Assembly: GCA_963705495.1 (NCBI GenBank)
Contig: CAVPJQ010000018.1
Coordinates: 31,857 to 95,856, forward strand
Direction of reading: 5' to 3'
DNA length: 64,000 nucleotides
Origin: DATBVX01 sp963705495
GTDB taxonomy: Bacteria > Pseudomonadota > Gammaproteobacteria > Steroidobacterales > Steroidobacteraceae
The notes beneath the pieces were generated by a model, which ran no database searches, had not been told where the DNA came from, and worked only from the letters and a program-made list of their open reading frames with translations. Each line of letters begins with the position of its first letter. Positions within the stretch are counted from its first letter, which is position 1. Positions 1-8,685 of this stretch are shown piece after piece. The translations under genes were made by a program, and so were the position numbers.

Positions 1-60
1 TGTCGAGAGCGAGGCGTCGTTCTGAAGCAGGTCCAGAATCTTGAGGTCCGTCCTGTCCAT
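1..60 (-). CDS. Lrp/AsnC-family transcriptional regulator (N-terminal fragment, cut by window edge)
   Basis: Reading leftward from an ATG at position 60, the 20 visible codons give MDRTDLKILDLLQNDASLST. This is the typical opening of Lrp/AsnC regulators: the start of the winged-helix DNA-binding domain, with the usual MDxxDxxIL..LQ.D pattern. An in-frame ATG at 69 would add three residues. The gene diverges from the amino-acid dehydrogenase that starts near 101. Lrp-type proteins often control a divergent amino-acid catabolic gene, so it may regulate the dehydrogenase/dadA pair; that role is inference. Only the N-terminus is visible, so the effector domain and the gene's integrity cannot be judged. 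Confidence 0.75.
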   Translation of the reverse strand, partial: MDRTDLKILDLLQNDASLST

Positions 61-100
61 CGGTGGCATTGGAACAAAACTCCCATAATGCAAATGAGTG

Positions 101-1418
101 ATGGATGATTATTCCACAAGTGACGCTCTAAAGCCCAAAGAATGGTACGCAAATGCCAACAGGCATGAAATATCGTATCAGCCTTCGGAACCAGCCCATC
201 GGCAGGTGATCGACATGGTGTTCGGCGCTCAGAGCTTTCGCAGCCACGAGAACGTCGCCTTCTTCCACGATGAGCGCAGCGGGCTCAAGGCCATCATTGC
301 CATCCACAGCACTACTCTCGGTCCCGCTTTCGGCGGATGCCGCATGTGGCCTTACGCCACCGAAGAGCAGGCACTCGATGATGTGTTGCGGCTCTCCCGC
401 GGCATGAGTTTCAAGAATGCGCTCGCCGGGCTGCCGTTCGGCGGCGGCAAGTCAGTCATCATCGCTGACGCGAACGCCGGCAAGAGCGAAGAGCTACTCG
501 GATGCATTTGGCCGCGCGGTGGGAAGTCTCGGCGGTCGATACATCACGGCCGAAGACGTTGGCATCACGGAAGCGGACATCGAGATCTTCGCCCGGCACA
601 CGCGGCACGTCAGCGGACGTAAGCAGCGTGGCGTTGTCGCCGGCGGCAATCCCGCGCCCAAGACTGCCTATGGTGTCTACCTCGCGATGCGCGCTGCAAT
701 CGAGCTCAAGCTCGACCGCAGCGACTTCAAGGGACTGAGCGTAGCCATCCAGGGTGTCGGCCAGGTCGGCTACCACCTCTGCAAGCTCCTGCACAGCGCG
801 GGTGCGTCGCTCGTGGTTGCGGACGTCAACCCGGACAATGTGCGGCGCGCTGCCGCCGAATTTGGCGCGCGCGTAGCCGCCCCTGAAAGCGTCCTGTTTG
901 AGAGCGTCGACATCATCGCGCCCTGTGCGCTCGGCGCCGTGCTCACCACCGAGAGTGTGGAGCGGATCCATGCTCCATTCGTGGTGGGTGCGGCCAACAA
1001 CCAGCTCGCGACGGATGCGGTCGGCGCCGATCTGCAACGTCGCGGCATCGTCTATGCCCCTGACTACGTGGTGAACGCCGGCGGCATCATCAGCGCCGCG
1101 CTCGAGTATCAGGGCGGGCACGAGGAAAAAGATGTCTGGGCACGGGTCAGCGGCATCTACGAGACCACGCGGTTGATTCTCATCCAGGCGCTGCGCGAGC
1201 AGCGGCCGACGAACGAAGTGGCCGATGCCATGGCCCTGAGCCGCATCACAGCGGCAAGCGATCGGACCGCCGAGCAAGCTGCGCCGCGCCTCCTGATTTC
1301 GATCTCACGCCGCCGGGCGATCCGGTTCAGCGCAGTCCCCCCTCCTGGCGCGAACCGGCCGGCGGCTTTCTTTTCGGTTTCGCTGTCCGCGGCACTTTGG
1401 CAATGTAGCCCGTCATGA
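101..1418 (+). pseudogene. Glu/Leu/Phe/Val-type amino-acid dehydrogenase (one frameshift)
   Basis: NAD-dependent oxidative deaminase of the leucine/valine/phenylalanine dehydrogenase family. The first frame (ATG 101) holds the substrate domain with GLPFGGGKSVI, which carries the catalytic lysine. The second frame holds YITAEDVG and the Rossmann dinucleotide motif IQGVGQVG, then VVNAGGII. The two halves join at about 498-501 (ctcggatgca), where one extra G would explain the break; the protein is otherwise continuous. Family homology fades after about 1260. The frame then runs on through GC-rich sequence to a TGA at 1416-1418 that overlaps the dadA start, so a second indel near the 3' end is possible. 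Substrate preference among Leu, Val and Phe cannot be told from sequence. The next gene, dadA, suggests amino-acid catabolism. Confidence 0.85.
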
Positions 1419-2677
1419 GAGTCATCGTGATTGGCAGCGGCCTTCTGGGCGTGAGTACCGCCTGGGCGCTCAAGGAGCGCGGCGCAGAGGTCACGGTTCT
1501 CGACCGGGCCGACGGTCCCGCGCGCGAGACCTCGTTCGCCAATGGCGCGCTCCTTACGCCGAGCATGGCTGATCCGTGGAATTCCCCCGGGGTGTTCTGG
1601 AAGCTGCTGCGCTGGCTGGGGCGCGAAGATTCGCCGATGCTCCTGCGACCGCGGGCGCTTCCCTCGCTGATCGGCTGGGGGCTACGGTTCATTCGCTACT
1701 CCGGTCCGCGCCACTATCGGACCAACACGCTGCACAACGCCCGCCTGGCGCTCTATTCCCTGCAGGCGCTGCAGGAATTGCGCTCCGGAACACACATCGA
1801 GTACGCCGGGGCGACACTCGGCACGCTGCGTCTGTTTCGCAACGGCACGGAGCTCGAGGCTGCGCTCGGCATGGTCGCTTGGCTCGCGCAGCACGGCGTG
1901 CGCTCACGCACCCTGGATCGCGCGGCAACGGTCGCGATGGAGCCGGCACTCGCTCCCATAGGGCAACACCTCGCAGGCGCCATCTACTATCCCGACGACG
2001 AGCATGGCGATGCTTTGCGCTTTTGCGAGGGTCTTGCGCGCGAGGCCGAGGCACGGGGCGTGCGCTTTTGCTTCGGCGCCACCGTGACTGGCCTGCGGCG
2101 CGAGGGTGGACGTATCAGGAGCGTCACGGGCAGTTCCCAGAGCTGGGAGGCCGATGCCGTAGTGATCGCCGCCGGCAGCTACAGCCCGAAGCTCGTCGAG
2201 AGCCTGGGCATCAAGGTGCCGGTACAGCCGGTGAAGGGCTATTCGATTACGGTGCCGATGGATGGCGCGCGGCCCGCCCCCAGAATTCCGATCCTCGATG
2301 ATGAATTGCATGCCGTTGCGGTGCCGCTGGCGGATCACATGCGCGTGGCGGGCACGGCGGAGTTTGCCGGTTTCGATCGCACAGTCACAGTGGCGCGCAT
2401 CGAGAACCTTCGCTATCTCCTAGCTCGCACCTATCCGCAGATCGCGCAAGCGGCGACGCCGGAACGCACTTCATCCTGGGCGGGCCTGCGGCCGATGTCA
2501 TGCGACGGAGTACCGATCATCGGCCGCACCGCCTGCGAAAACCTGTTCCTCAACACCGGTCACGGTCCGCTTGGCTGGACGATGGCTGTCGGCTCCGGGC
2601 GTGCACTTGCGGACCTGATGGTCGGGCGCACGCCGCAGATCGATCTCGCGCCATATTCCCTGCAGCGCTTCCGTTGA
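1415..2677 (+). CDS. dadA: D-amino-acid dehydrogenase (FAD-dependent, small subunit type)
   Basis: A 420-residue flavoprotein of the DAO/DadA family, which oxidises D-amino acids (classically D-alanine) to 2-oxo acids and passes electrons to the respiratory chain. The N-terminus has the FAD-binding dinucleotide fold VIGSGLLGVSTAW. SFANGALLTPS follows, as in DadA, and the C-terminal half has GLRPMSCDGVPIIG and NTGHGPLGWTMA, the second FAD-contact region. Length matches the family (about 420-430). The ATG overlaps the preceding dehydrogenase frame by four bases, consistent with co-translation. With that dehydrogenase it forms an amino-acid catabolic pair; no alanine racemase (dadX) follows. Substrate specificity is inferred. 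Confidence 0.9.
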   Translation: MRVIVIGSGLLGVSTAWALKERGAEVTVLDRADGPARETSFANGALLTPSMADPWNSPGVFWKLLRWLGREDSPMLLRPRALPSLIGWGLRFIRYSGPRHYRTNTLHNARLALYSLQALQELRSGTHIEYAGATLGTLRLFRNGTELEAALGMVAWLAQHGVRSRTLDRAATVAMEPALAPIGQHLAGAIYYPDDEHGDALRFCEGLAREAEARGVRFCFGATVTGLRREGGRIRSVTGSSQSWEADAVVIAAGSYSPKLVESLGIKVPVQPVKGYSITVPMDGARPAPRIPILDDELHAVAVPLADHMRVAGTAEFAGFDRTVTVARIENLRYLLARTYPQIAQAATPERTSSWAGLRPMSCDGVPIIGRTACENLFLNTGHGPLGWTMAVGSGRALADLMVGRTPQIDLAPYSLQRFR

Positions 2678-2695
2678 AATCCGCGCGCCGCGCTC

Positions 2696-2723
2696 TTGAA
2701 AGCGCGCGCGATTGCCCTACAAT
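2696..2723 (+). promoter_or_regulatory. sigma70-type promoter for the decarboxylase gene
   Basis: TTGAAA at 2696-2701 and TACAAT at 2718-2723 are separated by 16 bases and match the -35/-10 consensus well. They lie just after the dadA stop codon. Transcription would begin near 2730, giving a 5' leader of about 60 bases that contains the strong hairpin at 2736-2764. Confidence 0.6.
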
Positions 2724-2735
2724 CCGCGCCTTCAG

Positions 2736-2773
2736 AAGGGTCAGGCCCCAGGGGCCTGGCCCTTTCGGCTTTT
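2736..2773 (+). terminator. terminator-like hairpin in the decarboxylase 5' leader (possible attenuator)
   Basis: Bases 2736-2747 pair with 2753-2764 (12-bp stem with one G-U pair, 5-base loop), followed by the T-rich stretch 2763-2773 (TTTCGGCTTTT). The hairpin lies after the promoter at 2696-2723 and before the ribosome-binding site GAGGAA and ATG 2790. It could terminate dadA readthrough, or act as an attenuator for the decarboxylase gene. The sequence alone does not separate these. Confidence 0.5.
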
Positions 2774-2789
2774 GACGGCGAGGAAAGCG

Positions 2790-3999
2790 ATGAGAAATCA
2801 GCTGCAGCGTGCACGTCGGAGTGCCTTGAACGAGGCGCCGATCGATCCATTTGTTCCGGCCGAGATCGAACGGCTGGTCGCGACCTTTGGGTCGCCGCTG
2901 CTGATCCTCGACTGCGAGCGCGTGCGCGCACAGTACCGCCGGCTGGCCGCCGCTCTGCCGCGCGTCGTCCTGTACTACGCGCTGAAACCCATGCCGCATC
3001 CAGCGGTCGTTCAGGCGCTGGCAGAGCTTGGCGCGCACTTCGATCTCGCTACCACAGGGGAGATCGGCGTGGTCAAGGAGCTCGGCATCAGCGCCGAGCG
3101 CTGCATCCACACTCATCCGGTCAAGCGCGACGGTGACATTCGTGTCGCCCTCGATTTCGGTCTGCAGACTTTCGTCGCTGCCAGTGCGGACGAGATCGCC
3201 AAGTTCGAGAAGCACCGGCATCGCGCGTCGCTCCTGCTGCGGGTGTCGTTTCGCAGTCCCGATGCGGTCGTAGACCTGTCGAAAAAGTTCGGTTGCGATG
3301 CCGGGGACGTACCGGCACTCCTTCGCCAGGCGGGCCAGCTCGGAGTGCGAGTCCGCGGCTTTTCGTTTCACGTCGGCTCGCAGGCCGCGGATCCGGCGAA
3401 GTACGTCGAAGCGATCCGGGTCTGCGCGCGACTGATGAAAGAGGGTGAAGCTGCCGGACACGGGCCCTTCGATACGCTCGACATCGGCGGCGGATTCCCC
3501 GTTCCCTATCGCACGCCGGTGCCTGAAATCGAAGCGTTCTGTGACCCGATCAATCAGGCGCTGGAAGCTGTGCCCGCGGCAGTGCGAATCATCGCGGAGC
3601 CGGGCCGCTTCATCGTGGCCCCCGCGGGTATCGGTGTCGCGACCGTCATGGGCAGGGCACAGCGACAGGGACGCTGGTGGTACTACCTCGACGACGGCGT
3701 CTATGGCCTGTTCAGCGGGCAGCACTACGAACACGCGTCCTACCCGATCACGAGCCTCGGGCGCAGCTGGTCGCGTCGAGCCGGCAGTGCTAGCCGGCCC
3801 GACCTGCGACAGCATCGACGTGATCGACGATCAGGTCGAGCTTCCGCGGCTGCAGAATGGCGATCTCGTCGTGGCGCACGTCATGGGCGCCTACACGTGG
3901 GCCACTGCGTGTGAGTTCAATTTCTTCCCGAAGCCCACCGTGGTTGTCGTCAATGCCCGACCGGGCGAAACCGGGACCGTCGTCACGATGCCACGCTGA
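2790..3999 (+). pseudogene. ornithine/lysine decarboxylase-like type III PLP enzyme (one frameshift)
   Basis: Fold-type III (alanine-racemase barrel) PLP decarboxylase closest in pattern to eukaryotic-type ornithine decarboxylase, the putrescine-forming step of polyamine synthesis. Visible motifs: YYALKPMPHP with the PLP lysine, GFSFHVGSQ, DIGGGFPVPY, IIAEPGRFIV for the PLP phosphate, DDGVYGLF, then AGPTCDSID with the catalytic cysteine and the closing MGAYT. The last two lie in another frame. The break falls at about 3759-3763, where dropping one base restores a continuous protein of about 402 residues ending at 3999. ATG 2790 was chosen because GAGGAA sits six bases upstream and homology begins soon after; the longer in-frame extension would run through the leader hairpin. 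Lysine or diaminopimelate specificity is not excluded. Confidence 0.82.
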
Positions 4000-4121
4000 A
4001 CCGCTTGGCTTTTGCGCGGTCATCGGTATGATCGCGGCCGTTAGTCGAGCGGAGCAGACGTTGAGAATCAAAGCAGATACTTGCTGGCGAGCACGTCGGG
4101 AGCGAGAGTTGCGACCTCGGC

Positions 4122-4668
4122 CGCCGTCAATTTCTTGTGCACGCTGCACGCGTCGCACCGCTCGTCGCGCTCGCGCCCCTGCCGTTGCGCGCGGTCGCAG
4201 GCGCGCTGCCCTCGCGCGAGAAGGCTTGCTCGCTGACGCTCTACAACACGCACACACGCGAGTCGCTGTGTGCAACCTATCGCGTCGGATCGGAGTTCGA
4301 CACTGACGCCTGGCGCGTTTCAGCCACCTGCTGCGCGATCATCGCGACGGAACCGTGAAGGCGATCGATCCGTCACTGTTCGATATTCTGCATGACGTGG
4401 CTTCGAGACTCGGCGTCGATCCGCATTTCGAAGTGATCTCCGGATATCGTTCTCCCGCCACCAACGCGATGCTCCATGAGCGCAGCTCAGGCGTGGCGAG
4501 TCACAGCCTGCACTGGACGGCAAGGCGATCGACGTGCGCCTCGCGGGTGTCAACACGCGGCACCTGTTCGACGCGGCGCTCAAGCTCGGCCGTGGCGGCT
4601 GCGGCTACTACGGCAAATCCGACTTCGCACATCTCGATACCGGTCGCGTGCGTCACTGGGGCGCTTAA
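4122..4668 (+). pseudogene. DUF882 / MepK-like (YcbK) peptidoglycan hydrolase, two or more frameshifts
   Basis: Reassembling three frames gives a Tat-exported murein-peptidase-like protein. RRQFL at 4122-4136 opens a signal segment. LTLYNTHTRESL, then (after a break near 4315) HLLRDHRDGTVKAIDP and EVISGYRSPATNAML follow. After a second break near 4512 comes LDGKAIDVRLAGVNT and YYGKSDFAHLDTGRVRHWG, ending at TAA 4666-4668. The M15-type zinc site appears as SHSLH...AIDVRL and the final H-D region. In E. coli MepK cleaves meso-Dap-meso-Dap crosslinks. No start codon lies in frame upstream of the RR motif (only GTG 4137, inside the signal), so a further indel near 4060-4110 is likely. The convergent neighbour at 4771-6475 is an L,D-transpeptidase, which makes the 3-3 links a MepK-type enzyme cleaves. 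Confidence 0.75.
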
Positions 4669-4775
4669 GAGGTGCCGGGTTTAAGTTATTTAGTTATCGG
4701 TCCGGCGGTCGGCGGGATAACTAAATAACTTAAACCCGGCACCTCTACGCGCGGTCTAAACCCGGCACCTCTACG
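4668..4775. repeat. REP-like palindrome with perfect 31-bp arms plus a third partial copy
   Basis: Bases 4668-4698 and 4716-4746 are exact reverse complements (31 bp) around a 17-base GC-rich loop. The arms begin AGAGGTGCCGGGTTTAAG. A further partial copy of the right arm (TAAACCCGGCACCTCTACG) sits at 4757-4775 and repeats 4731-4749. The left arm starts on the last base of the DUF882 stop codon, and the partial copy covers the stop codon of the convergent L,D-transpeptidase at 4771-4773. The arm resembles the ends of the RAYT element at 8685-9684. CTAC (GTAG on the other strand), the tetranucleotide found at the foot of many REP hairpins, adjoins two of the copies. Confidence 0.85.
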
Positions 4776-6475
4776 AACCGCTCTTGCGGCTGGCCCGCAG
4801 CAGTTCCGCCAGCTTCTCATCGTGCCCGTAAATGTCCGGGGAGAAATACATCTCTCCCTTCTCGTCCGCGATTGCCGTGCCATACACGATGAAGACGCGC
4901 AGCGGTTGCTTCAGATTGACCTGCGTGGGACGAGTGCCATTCATGGCTTGCAGGATCTTCTCCCGCGTCCAGGTCGGATCCTCGCGCAGGATGTGCTCGG
5001 CCAGCCCTACCGGGTCGACGACGCGCACGCAGCCGTGGCTGAACGCACGGGTGCTGCGCTCGAACAACGCCTGTGCCGGAGTGCTGTGCAGGTAGACGTT
5101 GTAGGGATTCGGCAGCATGAACTTCACCAGGCCGAGCGCGTTGTCGGGGCCGGGTTGCTGGCGCAGGCGCAACTTGCCCCTCGCCAGCGCGTCGAGGTTC
5201 TCCGGCGTCGGCGCCAGTGCCGGCGTGTCGTCCCCATAGCCCACCCACGATCTCCAGCCGTTGACGCGACAGGTAGGCGGGATTGTTGCGGATCGACGGC
5301 AGCATCTCGCGCACGGTGATGCTGTAGGGCACGTCCCAGTACGGCCTGAAGATGATGTACTTCATGTCGGCCGAGAACACGGGCGTGCGGCTCGAGGGAT
5401 AGCTCTTGCCGACGATCACGTTCATGGCGAGCATCTCATTTTCCCGGTCTTCGACGGTGTTGAACGCGAGCAGCCGAAAACGCGGGATATTGACCATGAT
5501 CGGCGGGCTGTCGAGGCGCGGTGGCAGCCAGCGCCAGCGCTCCAACGTCAGCTCGATCTGTTGCACACGTTCGAGCAGCGGCTTCGTGAGGGCGGCAAAC
5601 GTGCCGGCACCGAGCGCTCCGTCCATGTCCAGCTCGTGACGCATCTGAAAATTCTTCAGACCCTGCACCAGCTCTGCATCCAGAGTCGAATCGCTCCGTT
5701 CGCCCGGAGCGGGCGCTGCAGGTAGATCGCCGAGCGCCGTCAGCAGGCGGCGCAGCTTCCGCGGCACCGGCATAGGGCTCACCCGGCTTCACAGACTTTG
5801 CGGGCAACGGCGGCAACCTGGTCAGCTCGGGTTCGAGCGCAAGCTCGCGATAGTGAACCAGTGCCTTCTTCAGCAGATCGTAGTGCACGAATGGCGGCTC
5901 GATGTCGTGCAACACTTTGCCGACATCCTGGGCGCTGACTGATTCCCTGCAGCAGCGGGAGCATCTCAAGTCTCGAGTGCTCGACGTCGAGCTTGAACCC
6001 GGCCGCTTGTGGATCGATGCGCCCGAAGTGCAGGTCGTGCGCATAGGCCATGACCGCGGCGCTCAAACCCACATCGAACAGGGCCCATTGCTCATCGCCG
6101 GCCGCCCGAAGTCGCCAGATCGATGGCGAGGTACGTGAGCCGATTTGCTTCGTAGTCGTCGGCCCGCAGGCCCGCGCCCTCGGCCGCGCGCAGCTCACTC
6201 ATCACGTCGATCGCGGATCGCGTCAACGCATGATCGCGGCTCCACAGGAACTGGCCACTCTGCGCGGCATAGAGCTTTTCCAGCGCGGCGCGCTGATCCG
6301 GCAGATCGAGCGCCGTCAGGTACGGATGCTGGCCTTCGGCGAGGATGTTCGTGAGAACTGGCTCGATAGGGCCGGTTGGAGCCTGGGCCATCGCCGTCGA
6401 ACACGCGACTGCGAGGGTGACTGCGGCAAACAATCGACGGGCACCGGTGCCGGTCATGTCCCTTCTTCGCGGCAT
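4771..6475 (-). pseudogene. YcbB/LdtD-like murein L,D-transpeptidase, four frameshifts
   Basis: Periplasmic enzyme forming 3-3 crosslinks in peptidoglycan. Read leftward from ATG 6475 (alternative 6457), a signal peptide ends in AMAQA. The family scaffold domain follows, then a peptidoglycan-binding segment (LKNFQMRHELDMDGALG) and the YkuD catalytic domain with SADMKYIIFRPYWDVP and FSHGCVRV, which holds the active cysteine. These pieces lie in changing frames with breaks near 6115, 5940, 5772 and 5240. Corrected, the protein would be about 565 residues, normal for LdtD-type enzymes. All key motifs survive, so the gene looks recently broken or mis-sequenced rather than decayed. It is convergent with the DUF882 gene across the palindrome at 4668-4775. 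Confidence 0.85.
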
Positions 6476-6587
6476 GGCAGTTCCTGAACGGGCGAGTGAT
6501 GGGGTGACTTTACTGTCGGGCAGCATGGTGCGAGCCCGCAGTAGCGGGTGTCGCGCCGCCGCGCGGCCCCCGTACAATCAGCGCCTC

Positions 6588-7214
6588 ATGAAACGTGTGC
6601 ACAGCCGTGCTGGCATCAACTCGATCGTTTTCGACATCGGCTGGGTCCTGGTCCGACTCGACTACTCGCCCCTCACCACTTATCTGAAGGAGCATGGCGC
6701 CGACATCAGCAGCATGCGCGATGTCACCTCGAGGATCGGGCTCGAGCGGCACGAATCGGGAACGCTGGCGGGTGAGGAGTTGCTCGAGAACCTGGCCCGA
6801 CTCGGCAGCCGGCCGATGAGCCTGCCGGAACTGCGCCAGCGCTGGCTCAACATGTTCGAGCCGCAGGAGCCGATGCTGGCGCTCGCGCGTGCTCTCGCCG
6901 CTCGTTACCGCGTGCACCTGCTGAGCAATGTCGGCGAATTGCATTGGGATCACATGTCACGGGAGTACGGGTTGGATCGCATCGGTCACGGTGCATTGAC
7001 CTCGTACGCGGCCGGGGTCATGAAACCTCATACACGGATCTATGCGGAGGCCGAGCGCCGTTTCGGGCTCGAGCCTGCTTCGACGGTATTCATCGATGAC
7101 TTGCCCGACAACGTCACCGCGGCTCGCTCGCGCGGCTGGCACGGAATCGAACATCGCACTCACGACGCGACGGTCGAAGCATTGGCGGCCCTCGGCGTCT
7201 CGATCGAGGAGTAA
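6588..7214 (+). CDS. HAD-IA family hydrolase
   Basis: A 208-residue haloacid-dehalogenase-type phosphatase. Motif I appears as IVFDIGWVLV with the nucleophile aspartate. The second acidic residue of the usual DxD is replaced by W (DIGWVL, a common variant in the YihX-like group where DxGxVL occurs). Motif II is LLSNVG, the lysine motif is GVMKPHTRIY and motif III is VFIDDLPDN. The layout matches HAD-IA enzymes such as the glucose-1-phosphatase YihX. ATG 6588 was chosen because homology begins at residue 10 and a TACAAT -10-like hexamer lies at 6573-6578. A longer frame upstream overlaps the divergent L,D-transpeptidase. The substrate is unknown. Confidence 0.82.
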   Translation: MKRVHSRAGINSIVFDIGWVLVRLDYSPLTTYLKEHGADISSMRDVTSRIGLERHESGTLAGEELLENLARLGSRPMSLPELRQRWLNMFEPQEPMLALARALAARYRVHLLSNVGELHWDHMSREYGLDRIGHGALTSYAAGVMKPHTRIYAEAERRFGLEPASTVFIDDLPDNVTAARSRGWHGIEHRTHDATVEALAALGVSIEE

Positions 7215-7260
7215 CCCTTGCCTCTCTCAGCAATTCTCGCGCCGTCATCCGCAATCCCGC

Positions 7261-7710
7261 GTGAGCACCGTCATTCATCGCCGGGTGGATGCGCTGCGTG
7301 CCGGCCAGGACCCTGCGGTGATCGCTCGCCTGCGCTCGGGCTGGGCGGTCCTCGCATCGACACAGGTGCTGGCAGGATATTCGCTGCTGCTGCCCGATCC
7401 GGTGGTGCCACATCTGAACGCGTTGCAGGATACAGCGCGCACGCGATTTCTCGCGGACATGGGTGCGCTGGGCGATGCGTTGCTCGAAGTCACTGGTGCC
7501 GTGCGCATCAACTACGCCATCTTCGGCAATCTCGATCCCGCACTGCATGCGCACGTGTTTCCCCGCTACGCGGACGAGCCGGAATCGGTGCGTACGCAAC
7601 AGCCATGGGCTCACGATTGGGAAAACGCGCCGCGGTTCGACGCGTCGGTGCACGCAGGGCTGATCGAACGCATTCGCACCGCGCTCGCGCAGCGGGGAGT
7701 CATCGAATGA
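7261..7710 (+). CDS. HIT-superfamily nucleotide hydrolase-like protein
   Basis: A 149-residue protein with the HIT layout: an N-terminal strand region with STQVLAGYSLLLP, a central VVPHLNALQD segment and the signature LHAHVFPRY near residue 100. HIT enzymes cleave dinucleoside polyphosphates or AMP conjugates using the H-x-H-x-H triad. Here the third histidine position is phenylalanine (HAHVF), so catalysis by the standard route is uncertain. The GTG start at 7261 follows the HAD gene by 46 bases and no strong ribosome-binding site is visible. The HAD-HIT pairing suggests phosphate-ester or nucleotide housekeeping, which is inference. Confidence 0.75.
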   Translation: MSTVIHRRVDALRAGQDPAVIARLRSGWAVLASTQVLAGYSLLLPDPVVPHLNALQDTARTRFLADMGALGDALLEVTGAVRINYAIFGNLDPALHAHVFPRYADEPESVRTQQPWAHDWENAPRFDASVHAGLIERIRTALAQRGVIE

Positions 7711-7744
7711 GCGCGGAGCAGTGTTCTTGCGCGAGGTCGCATCG

Positions 7745-8685
7745 ATGATCGGCTCGCGCGAGGTGCTGCTGTCACTCGCGGTGCTGATCGCTGGCGCTGC
7801 AATTGCTCAGAGCCTGTACCGGTACCGGGACGAGCAGGGGAACTGGGTCTACACCGACCGCAAGCCCGACTCCGTGCGCGAGGTAGAGGTGGAGCAACTG
7901 CCGATGGCGGAGGCGTCAACGCCATCAGAAATAGTAGAGGTGTTACGCAGAACCGTAGACGATCGTGTCGAGCTGGTGGCCGACAACGCCTGCTTCTGTC
8001 CGGCCGAGGTCGCCGTGCGGCTGCTCGAACCCGAGAACGTGGCAGGGTTTCGACGAAGACGTTAAGGTCACGGTGCTTGCGGCCCGCGAGCTGACCGTCA
8101 TTGCTGGCTTGAAGCCCGCCAACCGCTCCGCGCCTGATGACCTTCGGTTATGAGTACCGGGCGCTCCTCGGCGAACCCGGTGTGAAGCACGCGCCGACCG
8201 AACCCTATCGGGCGCCTTTCGCCCTGTCGCAGAAATTCATGGTGACGCAGACCTATCCCGACCAGGTCACGCATCGCGACGCGGCGAGCGCCTACGCAGT
8301 GGACATTGCGATGCCGGTCGGGACGCAGATCTATGCCGCACGGGCCGGCACGGTGATCGAGGTCGCGAGCCAGTTCTTCGAAGCGACCAGCGATCCGGAC
8401 AAGGTCACGCGCGCCAACATCATCCGCGTGCTGCATCCGGACGGCACGATGGCGATCTACGCGCACCTGAACTGGGACTCGATTCGCGTGCGGCCCGGCC
8501 AGATCGTCAAGCGTGGCGAATACATCGCGGACTCCGGCAACACCGGCTTCAGCTCCGGCCCGCATCTTCACTTCGCGGTTCAGCGCAATGCCGGCCTCAT
8601 GCACGAGTCGTTGCCGATCGAGTTTGCGGGGCCGGCGGGCAAGTCCGTGACTCCGAAGAGCGGCGTGCCGCTGACGGCGTACTAG
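7745..8685 (+). pseudogene. M23-family peptidase (LytM/NlpD-like), two frameshifts
   Basis: Secreted peptidoglycan endopeptidase-like protein in three frames. The first frame has a signal peptide (SLAVLIAGAAIAQ) from ATG 7745 and a DUF4124-like motif YRYRDEQGNWVYTD. A break near 8048 leads to AGFDEDVKVTVLAARELTV, and a break near 8130 leads to TFGYEYRALLGEPG and the M23 domain. The zinc-site regions are AYAVDIAMPVGTQIYAARAG, YAHLNWDSIRV and GPHLHFAV. Corrected length is about 313 residues. The gene starts 34 bases after the HIT gene, so the two may be co-transcribed. Its stop codon TAG ends on the first base of the RAYT element. Catalytic residues are present, so it may be functional if the breaks are sequence errors. 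Confidence 0.8.

Noticed and set aside
2550..3815. 421-codon minus-strand frame opposite dadA and the decarboxylase
   Set aside because: Antisense to two recognisable enzymes and with no recognisable domain; the plus-strand proteins account for the sequence.
4699..4715. Integron attC site as an explanation for the 4668-4746 palindrome
   Set aside because: No RYYYAAC core sites or integrase are present, and the perfect symmetric arms differ from the imperfect folded arms of attC sites.
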